Of a stretch of 64,000 nt of DNA, positions 35,742-44,264 are shown piece after piece. The DNA is taken from contig NZ_CP121668.1 of assembly GCF_029714425.1 (NCBI RefSeq), positions 1,509,501 through 1,573,500 of the forward strand, read 5' to 3'. The number at the start of each line of letters is the position of its first letter. Position 1 is the stretch's first letter. Source of the stretch: Bradyrhizobium sp. CB2312. GTDB taxonomy: Bacteria > Pseudomonadota > Alphaproteobacteria > Rhizobiales > Xanthobacteraceae. The notes beneath the pieces are model-generated. The model worked only from the letters and a program-made list of their open reading frames with translations. It had not been told where the DNA came from and did no database searches. The translations under genes were made by a program, and so were the position numbers.

Positions 35742-36140
35742 ATGACCTCCGATCGTCTCTTCGTCTACGGCACCCTGATGCGCGGCTTCGACCATCCGAT
35801 GGCGCGGCTGCTCGCGGGCCATGCGGATTTCCTCGGCGAAGCGACCTGCCGTGGCCGGCTCGTTCTTGTGAAGCATTATCCGGGCCTGCTGATGTCGGAT
35901 GCGGCCTCCGACATCGTTCACGGCGAGCTGTTTCACCTGCGCGTGCCGGACGAGCTGCTGGGCGAGCTCGACATGTACGAGGCTTGCGGCGAAGGTTTTC
36001 CGGAGCCGACCGAATATCTGCGGCAGCTGATCGACGTGACAGGCGCGGATGGCAGCACAGGCAAGGCCTGGACCTACGTCTACAACTGGCCGGTCACCGA
36101 CCTGCCGCGCATCGAGTCCGGGCGTTTTCTAGAGCACTAA
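35742..36140 (+). CDS. Gamma-glutamylcyclotransferase-like (GGCT/AIG2) protein
   Basis: A 132-residue beta-barrel protein. RLFVYGTLMRG at residues 5-15 is the substrate-cavity loop, and LDMYEACGEG near 80 includes the conserved catalytic acid region. The family releases 5-oxoproline from gamma-glutamyl peptides or amines. It diverges from the N-formylglutamate amidohydrolase gene, and both relate to glutamyl derivatives, though this may be coincidental. A family E palindrome follows directly. Confidence 0.82.
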   Translation: MTSDRLFVYGTLMRGFDHPMARLLAGHADFLGEATCRGRLVLVKHYPGLLMSDAASDIVHGELFHLRVPDELLGELDMYEACGEGFPEPTEYLRQLIDVTGADGSTGKAWTYVYNWPVTDLPRIESGRFLEH

Positions 36141-36154
36141 CCGCGGATGCCGAC

Positions 36155-36300
36155 TTCACCTCGCCCCGCTTGCGGGGAGAGGTCGGATTGCATCGAAGAT
36201 GCAATCCGGGTGAGGGGGAGCCTCCGCGAGTCCAATTCTCACCGTCCTTGCGGAGACTCCCCCTCACCCCAACCCTCTCCCCGCAAGCGGGGCGAGGGAG
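36155..36300. repeat. Palindromic repeat family E, copy 3
   Basis: TCACCTCGCCCCGCTTGCGGGG / CCCCGCAAGCGGGGCGAGGG, GGTGAGGGGGAG / CTCCCCCTCACCC, and an internal GATTGCATC-GAA-GATGCAATC hairpin. It lies between the convergent GGCT and chlorite dismutase genes. Confidence 0.9.
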
Positions 36301-36331
36301 CAGACCGTCATCGTGGCTGCTTTCTGGCTCA

Positions 36332-36895
36332 CTAAGCCGACAGCACTTCCTTCACCACGCGCACGTCGACCTCATGCTCGACATAGGTCCATTCCTCGGT
36401 TTGCCTGAGCATCCCGACCAGCTCCTCGAACAGCGAGGCGTCCGCGGGGGCGAATTCGAACCAGGTCAGGAAATCGAAGGGGCCGCCGAGGTCGCGGCAA
36501 TGATAGAGCTGGCGCGCGATCGCGGGCAGGAAGCGAAGACTGCTCGCGATGTGGTGCGACTTGTCCTCGAAGATCTTGCGGCGCTCTTCCTGCGTCAGCT
36601 CCCACCACGCCTGCGATTTGCGGATCGGGATCAGCGCCGCGCTGGTGGCTTCCAGCCGGCCGAGCCCGGCCTGCACGGCCACGAGCTGCTCCTTCTCGGC
36701 CCGCTCGGTGTAGCGCAAGCTGGAGGGCACACCGACCAGCCGCCAGGCATTGCGCGAGGGTACCAGCGGCAACGAGACGGCATCGCTGTCGGTGACCGAC
36801 AGCGCCGGCACGAAGGGCAGGGGCTCGCCCGTCACCGGTGAAATCGAGGTGACGCGCCAGCCCCCGCTGTGACCGCCTCGAAAGGTCCTGAACAT
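36332..36895 (-). CDS. cld: Chlorite dismutase, short dimeric type
   Basis: A 187-residue haem protein of the chlorite dismutase superfamily, which splits chlorite to chloride and O2. Length and sequence match the compact dimeric lineage (as in Nitrobacter, from memory). VQAGLGRLEATSAALIPIRKSQAWW is followed by EDKSHHIASSLRFLPAIARQLYHCRDLGGPFDFLTWFEF. The proximal haem His is near 115, and the distal Arg that marks true chlorite-degrading enzymes is near 128 (AIARQ), both present. HemQ paralogues are longer and lack that Arg. ATG 36895 (MFRTFRGGHSGGW) gives the family length. No perchlorate-reduction genes are nearby, so detoxification is more likely than respiration. Confidence 0.88.
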   Translation of the reverse strand: MFRTFRGGHSGGWRVTSISPVTGEPLPFVPALSVTDSDAVSLPLVPSRNAWRLVGVPSSLRYTERAEKEQLVAVQAGLGRLEATSAALIPIRKSQAWWELTQEERRKIFEDKSHHIASSLRFLPAIARQLYHCRDLGGPFDFLTWFEFAPADASLFEELVGMLRQTEEWTYVEHEVDVRVVKEVLSA

Positions 36896-36961
36896 GGAGC
36901 CATGGAAGCGTGGAAGCGGGCTGGGTTCAAGCCTTACCACCATCATTCCGGGATATTGGTC

Positions 36962-37110
36962 CCGTCATCCTGAGGTACTCACACTGCATAGCTGTGTGAG
37001 CCTCGAAGGATGAATCGGCCCGGATGCAGCCCGGCCGTCGCCCTTCGAGGCTCGCCGAAGGGGCGGCACCTCCAGCGACAATGGCTTCGCCATTGCGCGG
37101 GGGTGACGGG
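36962..37110. repeat. Palindromic repeat family F, copy 2
   Basis: CCGTCATCCTGAGGTACTC with CACACTGCATAGCTGTGTG, then CCTTCGAGGCTCGCCGAAGG and AATGGCTTCGCCATT, closing with GGGGGTGACGG. It is a chain of nested hairpins in the cld-dnaG gap, larger than copy 1. Confidence 0.8.
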
Positions 37111-37232
37111 ACCAGGCCCTGTGAATAGGTCGAATAACCCGGATAACCCGCCTAAAGCTGGCCTTTAGCCGGCCCGCACCTATATCCCTGATCCTTCGCC
37201 CGACTCACCCCGGTTTGCGCTACACCCAGGCC

Positions 37233-39251
37233 ATGCGCTTCACGCCCCAGTTCCTCGACGAGCTTCGTGCCCGGCTTTCGGTTTCCGAAGTCGTGGGCAA
37301 GCGCGTCAAGCTGAAGAAGGCGGGGCGGGAGTGGAAGGGGCTGTCGCCGTTCCAGCAGGAGAAGACGCCGTCCTTCTACGTCAACGACCAGAAGGGATTT
37401 TACCACGACTTCTCCTCCGGCAAGCACGGCGACATCATCACCTTCGTGATGGAGACCGACGGGCTGCCGTTCGCTGAAGCCGTCGAGCGGCTCGCGGGCA
37501 TGGCGGGCCTGCCGCTGCCGGCGGTGACGCCGGATGCGGCGCGATTCGAGCAGCGGCGCAAGTCGCTGCATGACGTCATGGATCTCGCCGCGAAATTTTT
37601 CGCGGAGACATTGGCCTCGCGCGTCGGAGCCAAGGCGCGCGGCTATCTCGCCGACCGCGCCATCTCGCCGGCGACGCAATTGCAGTTTCGCCTCGGCTAT
37701 GCGCCGCCGCCGCCCGAGCGCTTCGCGCTGAAGGAGCATCTCGGCAAGCTCGGTGTCTCCGTCGAGGACATGATCGAGACCGGCCTGCTCGTGGCGGGCA
37801 ACGACATTCCCGTTCCTTATGATCGCTTCCGCGACCGCGTGATGTTTCCGATCACGGACTTGCGCGGTCGCGTCATCGCCTTCGGCGGGCGCGCGCTGGA
37901 GAAGGACGTTCCGGCAAAATACCTGAATTCGCCGGAGACGCCGCTCTTCCACAAGGGCGACAATCTCTACAATCACCAGACCGCGCGCAAAGCCACGCAT
38001 GATGGCGGCGCGCTGATCGTGGTCGAAGGCTACGTCGACGTCATCGCCATGGTCACCGCCGGTTTTCCAGGGGCCGTCGCGCCGCTCGGCACCGCGCTCA
38101 CCGAAAGCCAGCTCGCGCTGCTCTGGAAGATGGCGGACGAGCCGATCCTCTGCTTCGACGGCGACCGCGCCGGGCAGAAGGCCGCGTATCGCGCTGCCGA
38201 CCTCGCGCTGCCGTTCCTCGCACCGGGAAAAAGCCTGCGCATTGCACTGCTGCCGGAAGGGCAGGACCCCGACGATCTCGTCCGCTCAGGTGGGCGCGGC
38301 GCGATCGAGGAGGTGATCACAGCGGCCCGTCCGCTCGCCGACATGATCTGGTCGCGCGAGCTCGAAGGCGGCAATTTTGCCACCCCCGAGCGCCGCGCCG
38401 CGCTGGAAGCGCGCATCAAGGAGCTCACTGGCGGCATCCGCGACGAGGTGGTGCGGCGCTATTATCGCGACGATTTCGTCGAGCGGCTTCAGCGCACCTT
38501 CGCCCCCGAGGGCGGGCGCGGCTTTGGCGGCCGGGGCAATTTCCGCCCCGGTCAGGGCGGACGGTCGTTCCAGCCCAGGGGCGGGGCCGGCGCGAATCGA
38601 TTCGGCGGCCAGGGATTCGGCGGCCAAGGGCGCCGCGGCCCGCCCGGGCCCACGCTGCTGCCCTCCGGCCCCTACCAGGCGGCGAGCCCGCAGCTGGCGG
38701 CTAGCCCGATCATGAAGGGCCAGCGCAGCGCCATCTCCCGCCGGGAGGCCCTGATCCTGCAATGCCTGATCAACCACCCCTGGCTGCTGCATGAGCACCT
38801 CGAGGAGGTCGCCGCCCTGGAGCTGGCCCATCCCGAGGCCCACAAGCTCAGGGCCGGAATCATCGCTGCCTTCGCCAACGACCATCACCACTCCCCGGAC
38901 CCCGAGGAGCAGGCCGAGAAGATGCGTGGCGACCTCGAGAAGAGCGGTTTTTCGCAGCTCCTTCAAAGGGTTGAGAATGCCATCACCACCGCTGCGGTGT
39001 TCGGGGCCCGCGAGGGTGCGGCGCGGGATGACGTTCTTGCCACCTGGCACCAGCTCGTTGCCTTGCATCGGCAATACCATTCACTACTTAGAGAGCTGAA
39101 AGACGCCGAGCTGGCCTTGGGGGAAGACCCCAGCGAGGCCAATTTGGCGTGGCTGCGTGACGTGAAGGCTCGGCTGGCCGAGGTCGACGGTACCGAGGCC
39201 CTGATCGAGGGTTTTGGCGAGCTGTCGGGCCGGTTCCAGAAGAGCGTGTGA
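37233..39251 (+). CDS. dnaG: DNA primase DnaG (zinc-less type)
   Basis: A 672-residue primase that makes RNA primers at the replication fork. The N-terminal domain has the usual scaffold (WKGLSPFQQEKTPSFYVNDQKGFYHDFSSGKHGD), but the CxxH and CxxC zinc ligands are absent. The TOPRIM catalytic core shows VVEGYVDVIAM and CFDGDRAGQKAA, with acidic metal ligands near residues 265 and 310. A Gly/Arg-rich linker (about residues 425-480) leads to a helicase-binding C-terminal domain (ISRREALILQCLINHPWLL). ATG 37233 was chosen (MRFTPQFLDEL). It precedes rpoD in the macromolecular-synthesis arrangement. Confidence 0.95.
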   Translation: MRFTPQFLDELRARLSVSEVVGKRVKLKKAGREWKGLSPFQQEKTPSFYVNDQKGFYHDFSSGKHGDIITFVMETDGLPFAEAVERLAGMAGLPLPAVTPDAARFEQRRKSLHDVMDLAAKFFAETLASRVGAKARGYLADRAISPATQLQFRLGYAPPPPERFALKEHLGKLGVSVEDMIETGLLVAGNDIPVPYDRFRDRVMFPITDLRGRVIAFGGRALEKDVPAKYLNSPETPLFHKGDNLYNHQTARKATHDGGALIVVEGYVDVIAMVTAGFPGAVAPLGTALTESQLALLWKMADEPILCFDGDRAGQKAAYRAADLALPFLAPGKSLRIALLPEGQDPDDLVRSGGRGAIEEVITAARPLADMIWSRELEGGNFATPERRAALEARIKELTGGIRDEVVRRYYRDDFVERLQRTFAPEGGRGFGGRGNFRPGQGGRSFQPRGGAGANRFGGQGFGGQGRRGPPGPTLLPSGPYQAASPQLAASPIMKGQRSAISRREALILQCLINHPWLLHEHLEEVAALELAHPEAHKLRAGIIAAFANDHHHSPDPEEQAEKMRGDLEKSGFSQLLQRVENAITTAAVFGAREGAARDDVLATWHQLVALHRQYHSLLRELKDAELALGEDPSEANLAWLRDVKARLAEVDGTEALIEGFGELSGRFQKSV

Positions 39252-39627
39252 TGAAAGAATCATGCGGACGGCCGGGGTCGGAACCGCTAAAAGACTCGCC
39301 AAATCCAAGGTTTGGCGGCAAAAACAGGGTTAATCGAGGCTTAACGGTCTTGTAGCACTTTGGCCACCAGGCGGCCGCAGGCAGAACAGACGCGTCAGGA
39401 ATGAATCCGCGCAATCGCTGTTGGCACTACACCTGCATCCGCTGCGACAAAGAGGCTCACGAAGCGTTAGGCAAATCCGGCGAGAGAGAGTTGGGGGTGG
39501 CGAGAGACACGTGCGCCGCCTTTTCCGTGTCGAGAGCTGCCGAAGCGAGAGCGTCGAGCAACAGGTTCAAGTGGATTCACGCGGGGCGCGGCGATCGTCT
39601 CGCATGAAGCGCGTTTAGGAGCAATGG
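39252..39627. other. dnaG-rpoD intergenic region
   Basis: 376 bp without a convincing gene. CGCCAAA-TCCAAGG-TTTGGCG near 39297-39318 is a stable hairpin that may slow or end dnaG transcription. AAAAACAGGGTTAATCGAGGCTTAAC beyond it is AT-richer and could hold an rpoD promoter. The short frame at 39401 lacks a ribosome site. Confidence 0.4.
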
Positions 39628-41784
39628 ATGGCCACCAAGGCAAAGACGCTGCAGGCGAAGGACAAGGAAAAAGACGACAAGGCAGCGGATGCTCCCGAGA
39701 AGGATTCCCAGGACGCGCCCTCGCCGTTGCTCGATCTGTCCGACGCGGCAGTGAAGAAGATGATCAAGCAGGCCAAGAAGCGCGGCTTCGTGACCTTCGA
39801 TCAGCTCAATGAAGTTTTGCCGTCCGACCAGACCTCGCCCGAGCAGATCGAGGACATCATGTCCATGCTCTCGGACATGGGCATCAACGTCACCGAAGCC
39901 GACGACAGCGAGGGCGAAGAAGAGAAGGACGAGGCCGACGACGAGACCGATAACGAGCTCGTCGAGGTTACCCAGAAGGCCGTCACCGAGGTCAAGAAGA
40001 GCGAGCCGGGCGAGCGCACCGACGATCCCGTGCGCATGTATCTGCGCGAGATGGGCACGGTCGAGCTGCTCTCCCGCGAAGGCGAAATCGCGATTGCCAA
40101 GCGCATCGAGGCCGGCCGTGAGGCGATGATCGCGGGCCTGTGCGAAAGCCCGCTGACCTTCCAGGCCATCATCATCTGGCGCGACGAGCTCAACGAAGGC
40201 AAGATCTTCCTCCGCGACATCATCGATCTCGAAGCGACCTATGCCGGCCCCGACGCCAAGGGCGGCATGAACACCGCGATGATCGCCGGTCCCGCCGGCG
40301 AGAACGGCGAAGCGCCGGCCGAAGGCGGCGAGGCCGTCGCGTCTGCCGCTGCGCCCGCGCATGTCGCCCCGCCCGCCGCGCCTCCGTCGCCGACCCCGTT
40401 CCGCGCCGCGCAGCCCGCCCCTGGCGGTCAGGGCGGCGAGGAGAAGGATCCGGGCGAAGCCGCCGCCGAAGCCGACATGGACGAGGACGACGAGTTCGAG
40501 AACCAGATGTCGCTCGCGGCCATCGAGGCCGAGCTCAAGCCGAAGGTTGTCGAGATCTTCGACAAGATCGCCGAAAGCTACAAGAAGCTGCGCAAGCTTC
40601 AGGAGCAGGACATCCAGAACCAGCTCGAGAGCACCTCGCACGGTCCCTCGCTGTCGCCGCACCAGGAGCGCAAGTACCGCAAGCTCAAGGACGAGATCAT
40701 CGTCGAGGTGAAGTCGCTGCGCCTCAACCAGGCGCGTATCGACAGCCTCGTCGAGCAGCTCTACGACATCAACAAGCGCCTCGTCTCGCACGAGGGCCGC
40801 CTGATGCGTCTCGCCGACAGTCACGGCGTCGCGCGCGACGACTTCCTGCGCAACTACACCGGCTCGGAGCTCGATCCGCGCTGGCTCAACCGCGTCTCGA
40901 AACTTTCCGCAAAAGGCTGGAAGAACTTTGTCCACCACGAGAAGGACCGCATCAAGGACCTTCGTCACGAGGTGCATCAGCTCGCGGCGCTCACCGGGCT
41001 CGAGATCATCGAGTTCCGCAAGATCGTGCACTCCGTGCAGAAGGGCGAGCGCGAGGCACGCCAGGCCAAGAAGGAGATGGTGGAAGCCAACCTCCGTCTC
41101 GTGATCTCGATTGCGAAAAAGTACACCAATCGCGGCCTGCAGTTCCTCGACCTGATCCAGGAAGGCAACATCGGCCTGATGAAGGCGGTCGACAAGTTCG
41201 AGTACCGCCGCGGCTACAAGTTCTCGACCTACGCGACGTGGTGGATCCGGCAGGCGATCACCCGATCGATCGCGGACCAGGCGCGCACCATCCGCATCCC
41301 CGTGCACATGATCGAGACGATCAACAAGATCGTGCGCACGTCCCGCCAGATGCTCAACGAGATCGGCCGCGAGCCGACCCCGGAAGAGCTCGCCGAGAAG
41401 CTCGGCATGCCCTTGGAGAAGGTCCGCAAGGTTCTCAAGATCGCCAAGGAGCCGCTCTCGCTGGAGACGCCCGTCGGTGACGAAGAGGATTCACATCTCG
41501 GCGATTTCATCGAGGACAAGAACGCGATCCTCCCCATCGACGCCGCGATCCAGTCCAACCTGCGCGAAACCACCACGCGCGTGCTCGCCTCGCTCACCCC
41601 GCGCGAAGAGCGCGTCTTGCGCATGCGCTTCGGCATCGGCATGAACACCGACCACACGCTGGAAGAAGTCGGCCAGCAGTTCTCGGTGACGCGCGAGCGT
41701 ATCCGCCAGATCGAAGCGAAGGCGCTGCGCAAGCTGAAGCATCCGTCGCGGTCGAGGAAGCTGCGGTCGTTCCTCGACAACTAA
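39628..41784 (+). CDS. rpoD: RNA polymerase primary sigma factor (RpoD/SigA)
   Basis: A 718-residue housekeeping sigma. Region 1.1 is near 30-110 ([26 protein letters not shown]), [29 protein letters not shown] is region 1.2, and a large non-conserved acidic and Ala/Pro insert follows near 200-290. Region 2 is [63 protein letters not shown]. Region 4 ends [14 protein letters not shown]...[24 protein letters not shown]. The start has AGGAG upstream. A strong terminator follows. Confidence 0.98.
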   Translation: MATKAKTLQAKDKEKDDKAADAPEKDSQDAPSPLLDLSDAAVKKMIKQAKKRGFVTFDQLNEVLPSDQTSPEQIEDIMSMLSDMGINVTEADDSEGEEEKDEADDETDNELVEVTQKAVTEVKKSEPGERTDDPVRMYLREMGTVELLSREGEIAIAKRIEAGREAMIAGLCESPLTFQAIIIWRDELNEGKIFLRDIIDLEATYAGPDAKGGMNTAMIAGPAGENGEAPAEGGEAVASAAAPAHVAPPAAPPSPTPFRAAQPAPGGQGGEEKDPGEAAAEADMDEDDEFENQMSLAAIEAELKPKVVEIFDKIAESYKKLRKLQEQDIQNQLESTSHGPSLSPHQERKYRKLKDEIIVEVKSLRLNQARIDSLVEQLYDINKRLVSHEGRLMRLADSHGVARDDFLRNYTGSELDPRWLNRVSKLSAKGWKNFVHHEKDRIKDLRHEVHQLAALTGLEIIEFRKIVHSVQKGEREARQAKKEMVEANLRLVISIAKKYTNRGLQFLDLIQEGNIGLMKAVDKFEYRRGYKFSTYATWWIRQAITRSIADQARTIRIPVHMIETINKIVRTSRQMLNEIGREPTPEELAEKLGMPLEKVRKVLKIAKEPLSLETPVGDEEDSHLGDFIEDKNAILPIDAAIQSNLRETTTRVLASLTPREERVLRMRFGIGMNTDHTLEEVGQQFSVTRERIRQIEAKALRKLKHPSRSRKLRSFLDN

Positions 41785-41791
41785 TTCGGAT

Positions 41792-41822
41792 CGTCATGCC
41801 CGGGCTCGACCCGGGCATCCAT
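41792..41822. repeat. Palindromic repeat family C, half copy
   Basis: CGTCATGCCCGGGCTCGACC with CCCGGGCATCCATCC, matching the left half of the repeat at 22339-22432. Confidence 0.75.
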
Positions 41823-41829
41823 CCAAACG

Positions 41830-41859
41830 AAAACGGCGGGCCGAAAGCCCGCCGTTTTT
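41830..41859 (+). terminator. Intrinsic terminator after rpoD
   Basis: The stem AAAACGGCGGGC / GCCCGCCGTTTT with loop CGAAA is followed by TCTTTT. The A-run on the left also allows it to end the minus-strand gene at 41898-42134. Confidence 0.9.
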
Positions 41860-41897
41860 CTTTTATGCCGCTGCTTCGCGCGACCCGCGCGCAGCGC

Positions 41898-42134
41898 CTA
41901 CTTCTTCTTCGCCCCCACCCGCTCGATCCGCTTGATCTCGAGCGCCGGCCGTCCCGACTTCTCCGCGATCTCGCGGTCCTGCTCCATGATGAAGTTGCGG
42001 GCGGGTTCGTCGCCGTCGAGGCCGCCGAGCAGCTCGGCGGGGACGCGGCGGTTGGAGCGCTGGGAATCGTCTTCATAGACGACGTTGAAGAAGGCGAATT
42101 CGCCTTTGGGATTTGTTCCGGGTTTCTTGGCCAT
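41898..42134 (-). CDS. Small conserved-looking cytoplasmic protein
   Basis: A 78-residue hydrophilic protein: MAKKPGTNPKGEFAFFNVVYEDDSQRSNRRVPAELLGGLDGDEPARNFIMEQDREIAEKSGRPALEIKRIERVGAKKK covers the whole chain (quoted as successive segments: N-terminal basic part, EFAFFNVVYEDD, a central acidic loop, a C-terminal helix and a KKK end). It has no signal peptide or membrane span. I recognise it only as the sort of short unknown protein common in Bradyrhizobium. It converges on rpoD and shares its terminator. Confidence 0.65.
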   Translation of the reverse strand: MAKKPGTNPKGEFAFFNVVYEDDSQRSNRRVPAELLGGLDGDEPARNFIMEQDREIAEKSGRPALEIKRIERVGAKKK

Positions 42135-42285
42135 GGCGGCTTGTCGTCGATCAGGCCGCCGCAGTCAAATGACTTCGCGACTTGTCAAATGCGAAAGTGA
42201 GCCGCCCTTGCAATCGATCGACGATATCTGTTCGTGAGATTGAAGCGCCCGGCGCTTCGCGAGGTTCGAAGCGAGCCCTCAATAA

Positions 42286-42318
42286 ACGGCGGGCCGCGAA
42301 AGCCCGCCGTCTATTTTT
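42286..42318 (+). terminator. Orphan intrinsic terminator
   Basis: The stem ACGGCGGGC / GCCCGCCGT with a 7-nt loop is followed by CTATTTTT on the plus strand. No plus-strand gene precedes it within the 150 bp after 42134, so it may end an unannotated RNA. Its stem is nearly the same as that of the rpoD terminator 450 bp upstream. Confidence 0.65.
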
Positions 42319-42642
42319 GGTCTTCAGCGTTGCCCGGGGCTGGCAGGGCAACAACCTAGAATAGAAGCGTATAGACTGCGTCATGCGGTGGCAAGACAAA
42401 TCATGGGAGCGCCGATGTCGCAGCGAGCGCAGCAGATATGCGCTTGTCGTGGTGTCAAGTTCCAATGCAGCATCGAAGCAATTGTTTGGATTATCAAAGC
42501 AGTTTGTTCGCATCTGCGGCTCTTGCGATGCAGCGAGAGCGATCCGGCTTGTAGGAATACGCGCCGATCTGCACATTCTCCCGTCCGCGTCTGGATCGCG
42601 CGATAACATATGTTAATGGCAGCGGCGCCACGCGACGTGCGT
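42319..42642. other. Gene-poor stretch
   Basis: About 320 bp with lower GC than its surroundings. Short frames exist on both strands (for example 42388-42606 plus) but lack ribosome sites or recognisable domains. AACATATGTT at 42605-42614 is a small palindrome. I see no supported gene. Confidence 0.35.
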
Positions 42643-42981
42643 TCACCTTGTCCGGGCGCGCTTCGCCAGCTCCTGCGCGGCGAGTCGCGATCCGTGGCCG
42701 CCACGTCCGCCGTCATCGTCCTTGCGCCCCTGCGCCATGATCGCGCTGCCCATCGCCGTGGAACCGAAGGTGATGAGGAACGACGCCAGCAGCAGTCCAA
42801 GTGCGACGCCGCCCGCGCGGTCGGCGAAAATCAGCTCGCGCAGATGCGCGGGGTTCAGCCAGAGCAGTCCGCCGACGAGCAACACTGCGGCGCAGGCGCC
42901 GATCGCGAGGTTGATGGCGAGCAGGCGGAAGAGGGGACTGCGGAGGAGATCGGTCGGTCGAGGTTGCTGATTGTTGGGCAT
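42643..42981 (-). CDS. Small two-helix membrane protein
   Basis: A 112-residue protein with two hydrophobic helices (LFRLLAINLAIGACAAVLLVGGLLWL and GGVALGLLLASFLITFGSTAMGSAIM), separated by NPAHLRELIFADRAG, and a charged C-terminus (GRKDDDGGRGGHGSRLA). No family was recognised. ATG 42981 has GAGGCAGCAGG upstream; ATG 42996 is an alternative. Confidence 0.65.
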   Translation of the reverse strand: MPNNQQPRPTDLLRSPLFRLLAINLAIGACAAVLLVGGLLWLNPAHLRELIFADRAGGVALGLLLASFLITFGSTAMGSAIMAQGRKDDDGGRGGHGSRLAAQELAKRARTR

Positions 42982-43062
42982 GGCCTGCTGCCTCATGCTG
43001 GCCCAACGCACCAACTGACGGCGCCGCGCGAGCATCGATACTATAGCGGCTAGTCTCTCATC

Positions 43063-43164
43063 CGTCACTCCGGGCGCGCGTTGCGCGAGCCCGGAATCCA
43101 AGTACTCACCACCTCTGCTGCGTGATGGATTCCGGGTTCGCCCTTCGGGCGCCCCGGAATGACG
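43063..43164. repeat. Palindromic repeat family A, copy 3
   Basis: CGTCACTCCGGGCGCGCG...GAGCCCGGAATCCA facing TGGATTCCGGGTTCGCCC...GGCGCCCCGGAATGAC. It lies between a minus-strand membrane-protein gene and the 3' end of the OmpA-family gene. Confidence 0.85.
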
Positions 43165-43175
43165 AGAGCAGGGGG

Positions 43176-44114
43176 TTACGGTGCCACCAGTTCGACCCGC
43201 CGGTTCAGCGCGCGGCCGGCGTCCGTTGCGTTCGAGCCGACCGGCGCCAGCAGGCCGACGCCGGCGGTGCGCAGCCGCGTCGGCACGATGCGAAAGCTCT
43301 TCACCAGCTCCGCTGCGACGGCCTCGGCGCGTCGCTTCGACAGATCGAGATTGTATTCATAGGCGCCCTGGCTGTCGGTGTGGCCGACGATGAAGACGCT
43401 CAGCTGCGGCTGGCTGGTCAGCAGCTTTGCGATCTGCTCCAGCGTCGGGCGGCTTTCGGGTTTCAGCACCGCCTTGTCGGTGTCGAAATAGATACCGTAG
43501 AGCGCGATGTGGCCGGTCTCGCCGAGACCTTTCGCCATCGCAGCGGCATCCACCATCTTGTTCGCGATCGCACCTAACTCGGCGACGGTAACCTGCGCAT
43601 AGATGTCCTGGTTGTTCTGGCTGACGAGGACGCTCGCAAAAGTCTCGCGGCCGCCTTCGGTCTTGCGGCCGGCAAAGTAGCGGTAGCTGAAGCCGTCGAC
43701 CCACATCTGCGGCACCGGGAGTGTGTCGATGCTTTCGGTGAAGGGAATGGCGCCGCAGGCATCGGTGTCGCAGGCAAGCAGCGTCTCGAAGCCGGCCTTG
43801 GCCAGCTGCGTCTCGAAATTGCGCGACACTTCCAGGATCGAGGGGCCGGGATTGGTGCGATAGGCGATGCGGACAATGCGGCCCTCGAGCCGCCGTGCGT
43901 CCGTCGGCTGGCCGTCTTTGAAGGGCGCCGCCTGCATCCGCGCCGCGTCAAATTCCTTCACGACATAGCCGGTGATGACGCTGCCGGCGAAGCGGCCGAT
44001 GCCGGGATAGTCGCGCCCTCCTGCGACATCGCGCGTCTGCGCGGAGGCGGCAACGGTGTGGAGCGAGAGCAGAGCGAGGACGGCGAGCATCCGGCAACGA
44101 ATGGGCATGGTCAT
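43176..44114 (-). CDS. OmpA-family protein with DUF4892-like domain
   Basis: A 312-residue exported protein. The signal peptide (MLAVLALLSLHTVAASAQ) is followed by a DUF4892-like region (residues 28-190, DYPGIGRFAGSVITGYVVKEFD) and a C-terminal OmpA peptidoglycan-binding domain: GIYFDTDKAVLKPESRPTLEQIAKLL, FIVGHTDSQGAYEYNLDLSKRRAEAV and LNRRVELV. It would tether outer membrane or periplasmic components to the cell wall. No beta-barrel is apparent. It diverges from the murein transglycosylase gene, fitting a cell-envelope neighbourhood. Confidence 0.87.
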   Translation of the reverse strand: MTMPIRCRMLAVLALLSLHTVAASAQTRDVAGGRDYPGIGRFAGSVITGYVVKEFDAARMQAAPFKDGQPTDARRLEGRIVRIAYRTNPGPSILEVSRNFETQLAKAGFETLLACDTDACGAIPFTESIDTLPVPQMWVDGFSYRYFAGRKTEGGRETFASVLVSQNNQDIYAQVTVAELGAIANKMVDAAAMAKGLGETGHIALYGIYFDTDKAVLKPESRPTLEQIAKLLTSQPQLSVFIVGHTDSQGAYEYNLDLSKRRAEAVAAELVKSFRIVPTRLRTAGVGLLAPVGSNATDAGRALNRRVELVAP

Positions 44115-44264
44115 CTCGATCAGGTTGGGGCAGGGGTGAGCGCTGCTCCTTAGTCGCGTTCGCGGCGGGATCGGTTCTGGCGAGTTTTGCCGCTTTGACG
44201 CGAATCCGGTTCCCGGGCATGATCGCCTGCTGCTTTCCTACGCAAATTCCAAAAGGACCTCCGC

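Noticed and set aside
39252..39627. Small gene between dnaG and rpoD
   Set aside because: The frames at 39401-39607 and 39421-39618 compete, lack ribosome sites and have no motif.
39577..41307. Long minus-strand frame antisense to rpoD
   Set aside because: Same GC-skew shadow effect; repetitive Leu/Val/Asp composition and no ribosome site.
42388..42606. 72-codon plus-strand frame
   Set aside because: No ribosome site or recognisable motif; a competing minus-strand frame of the same quality overlaps it.
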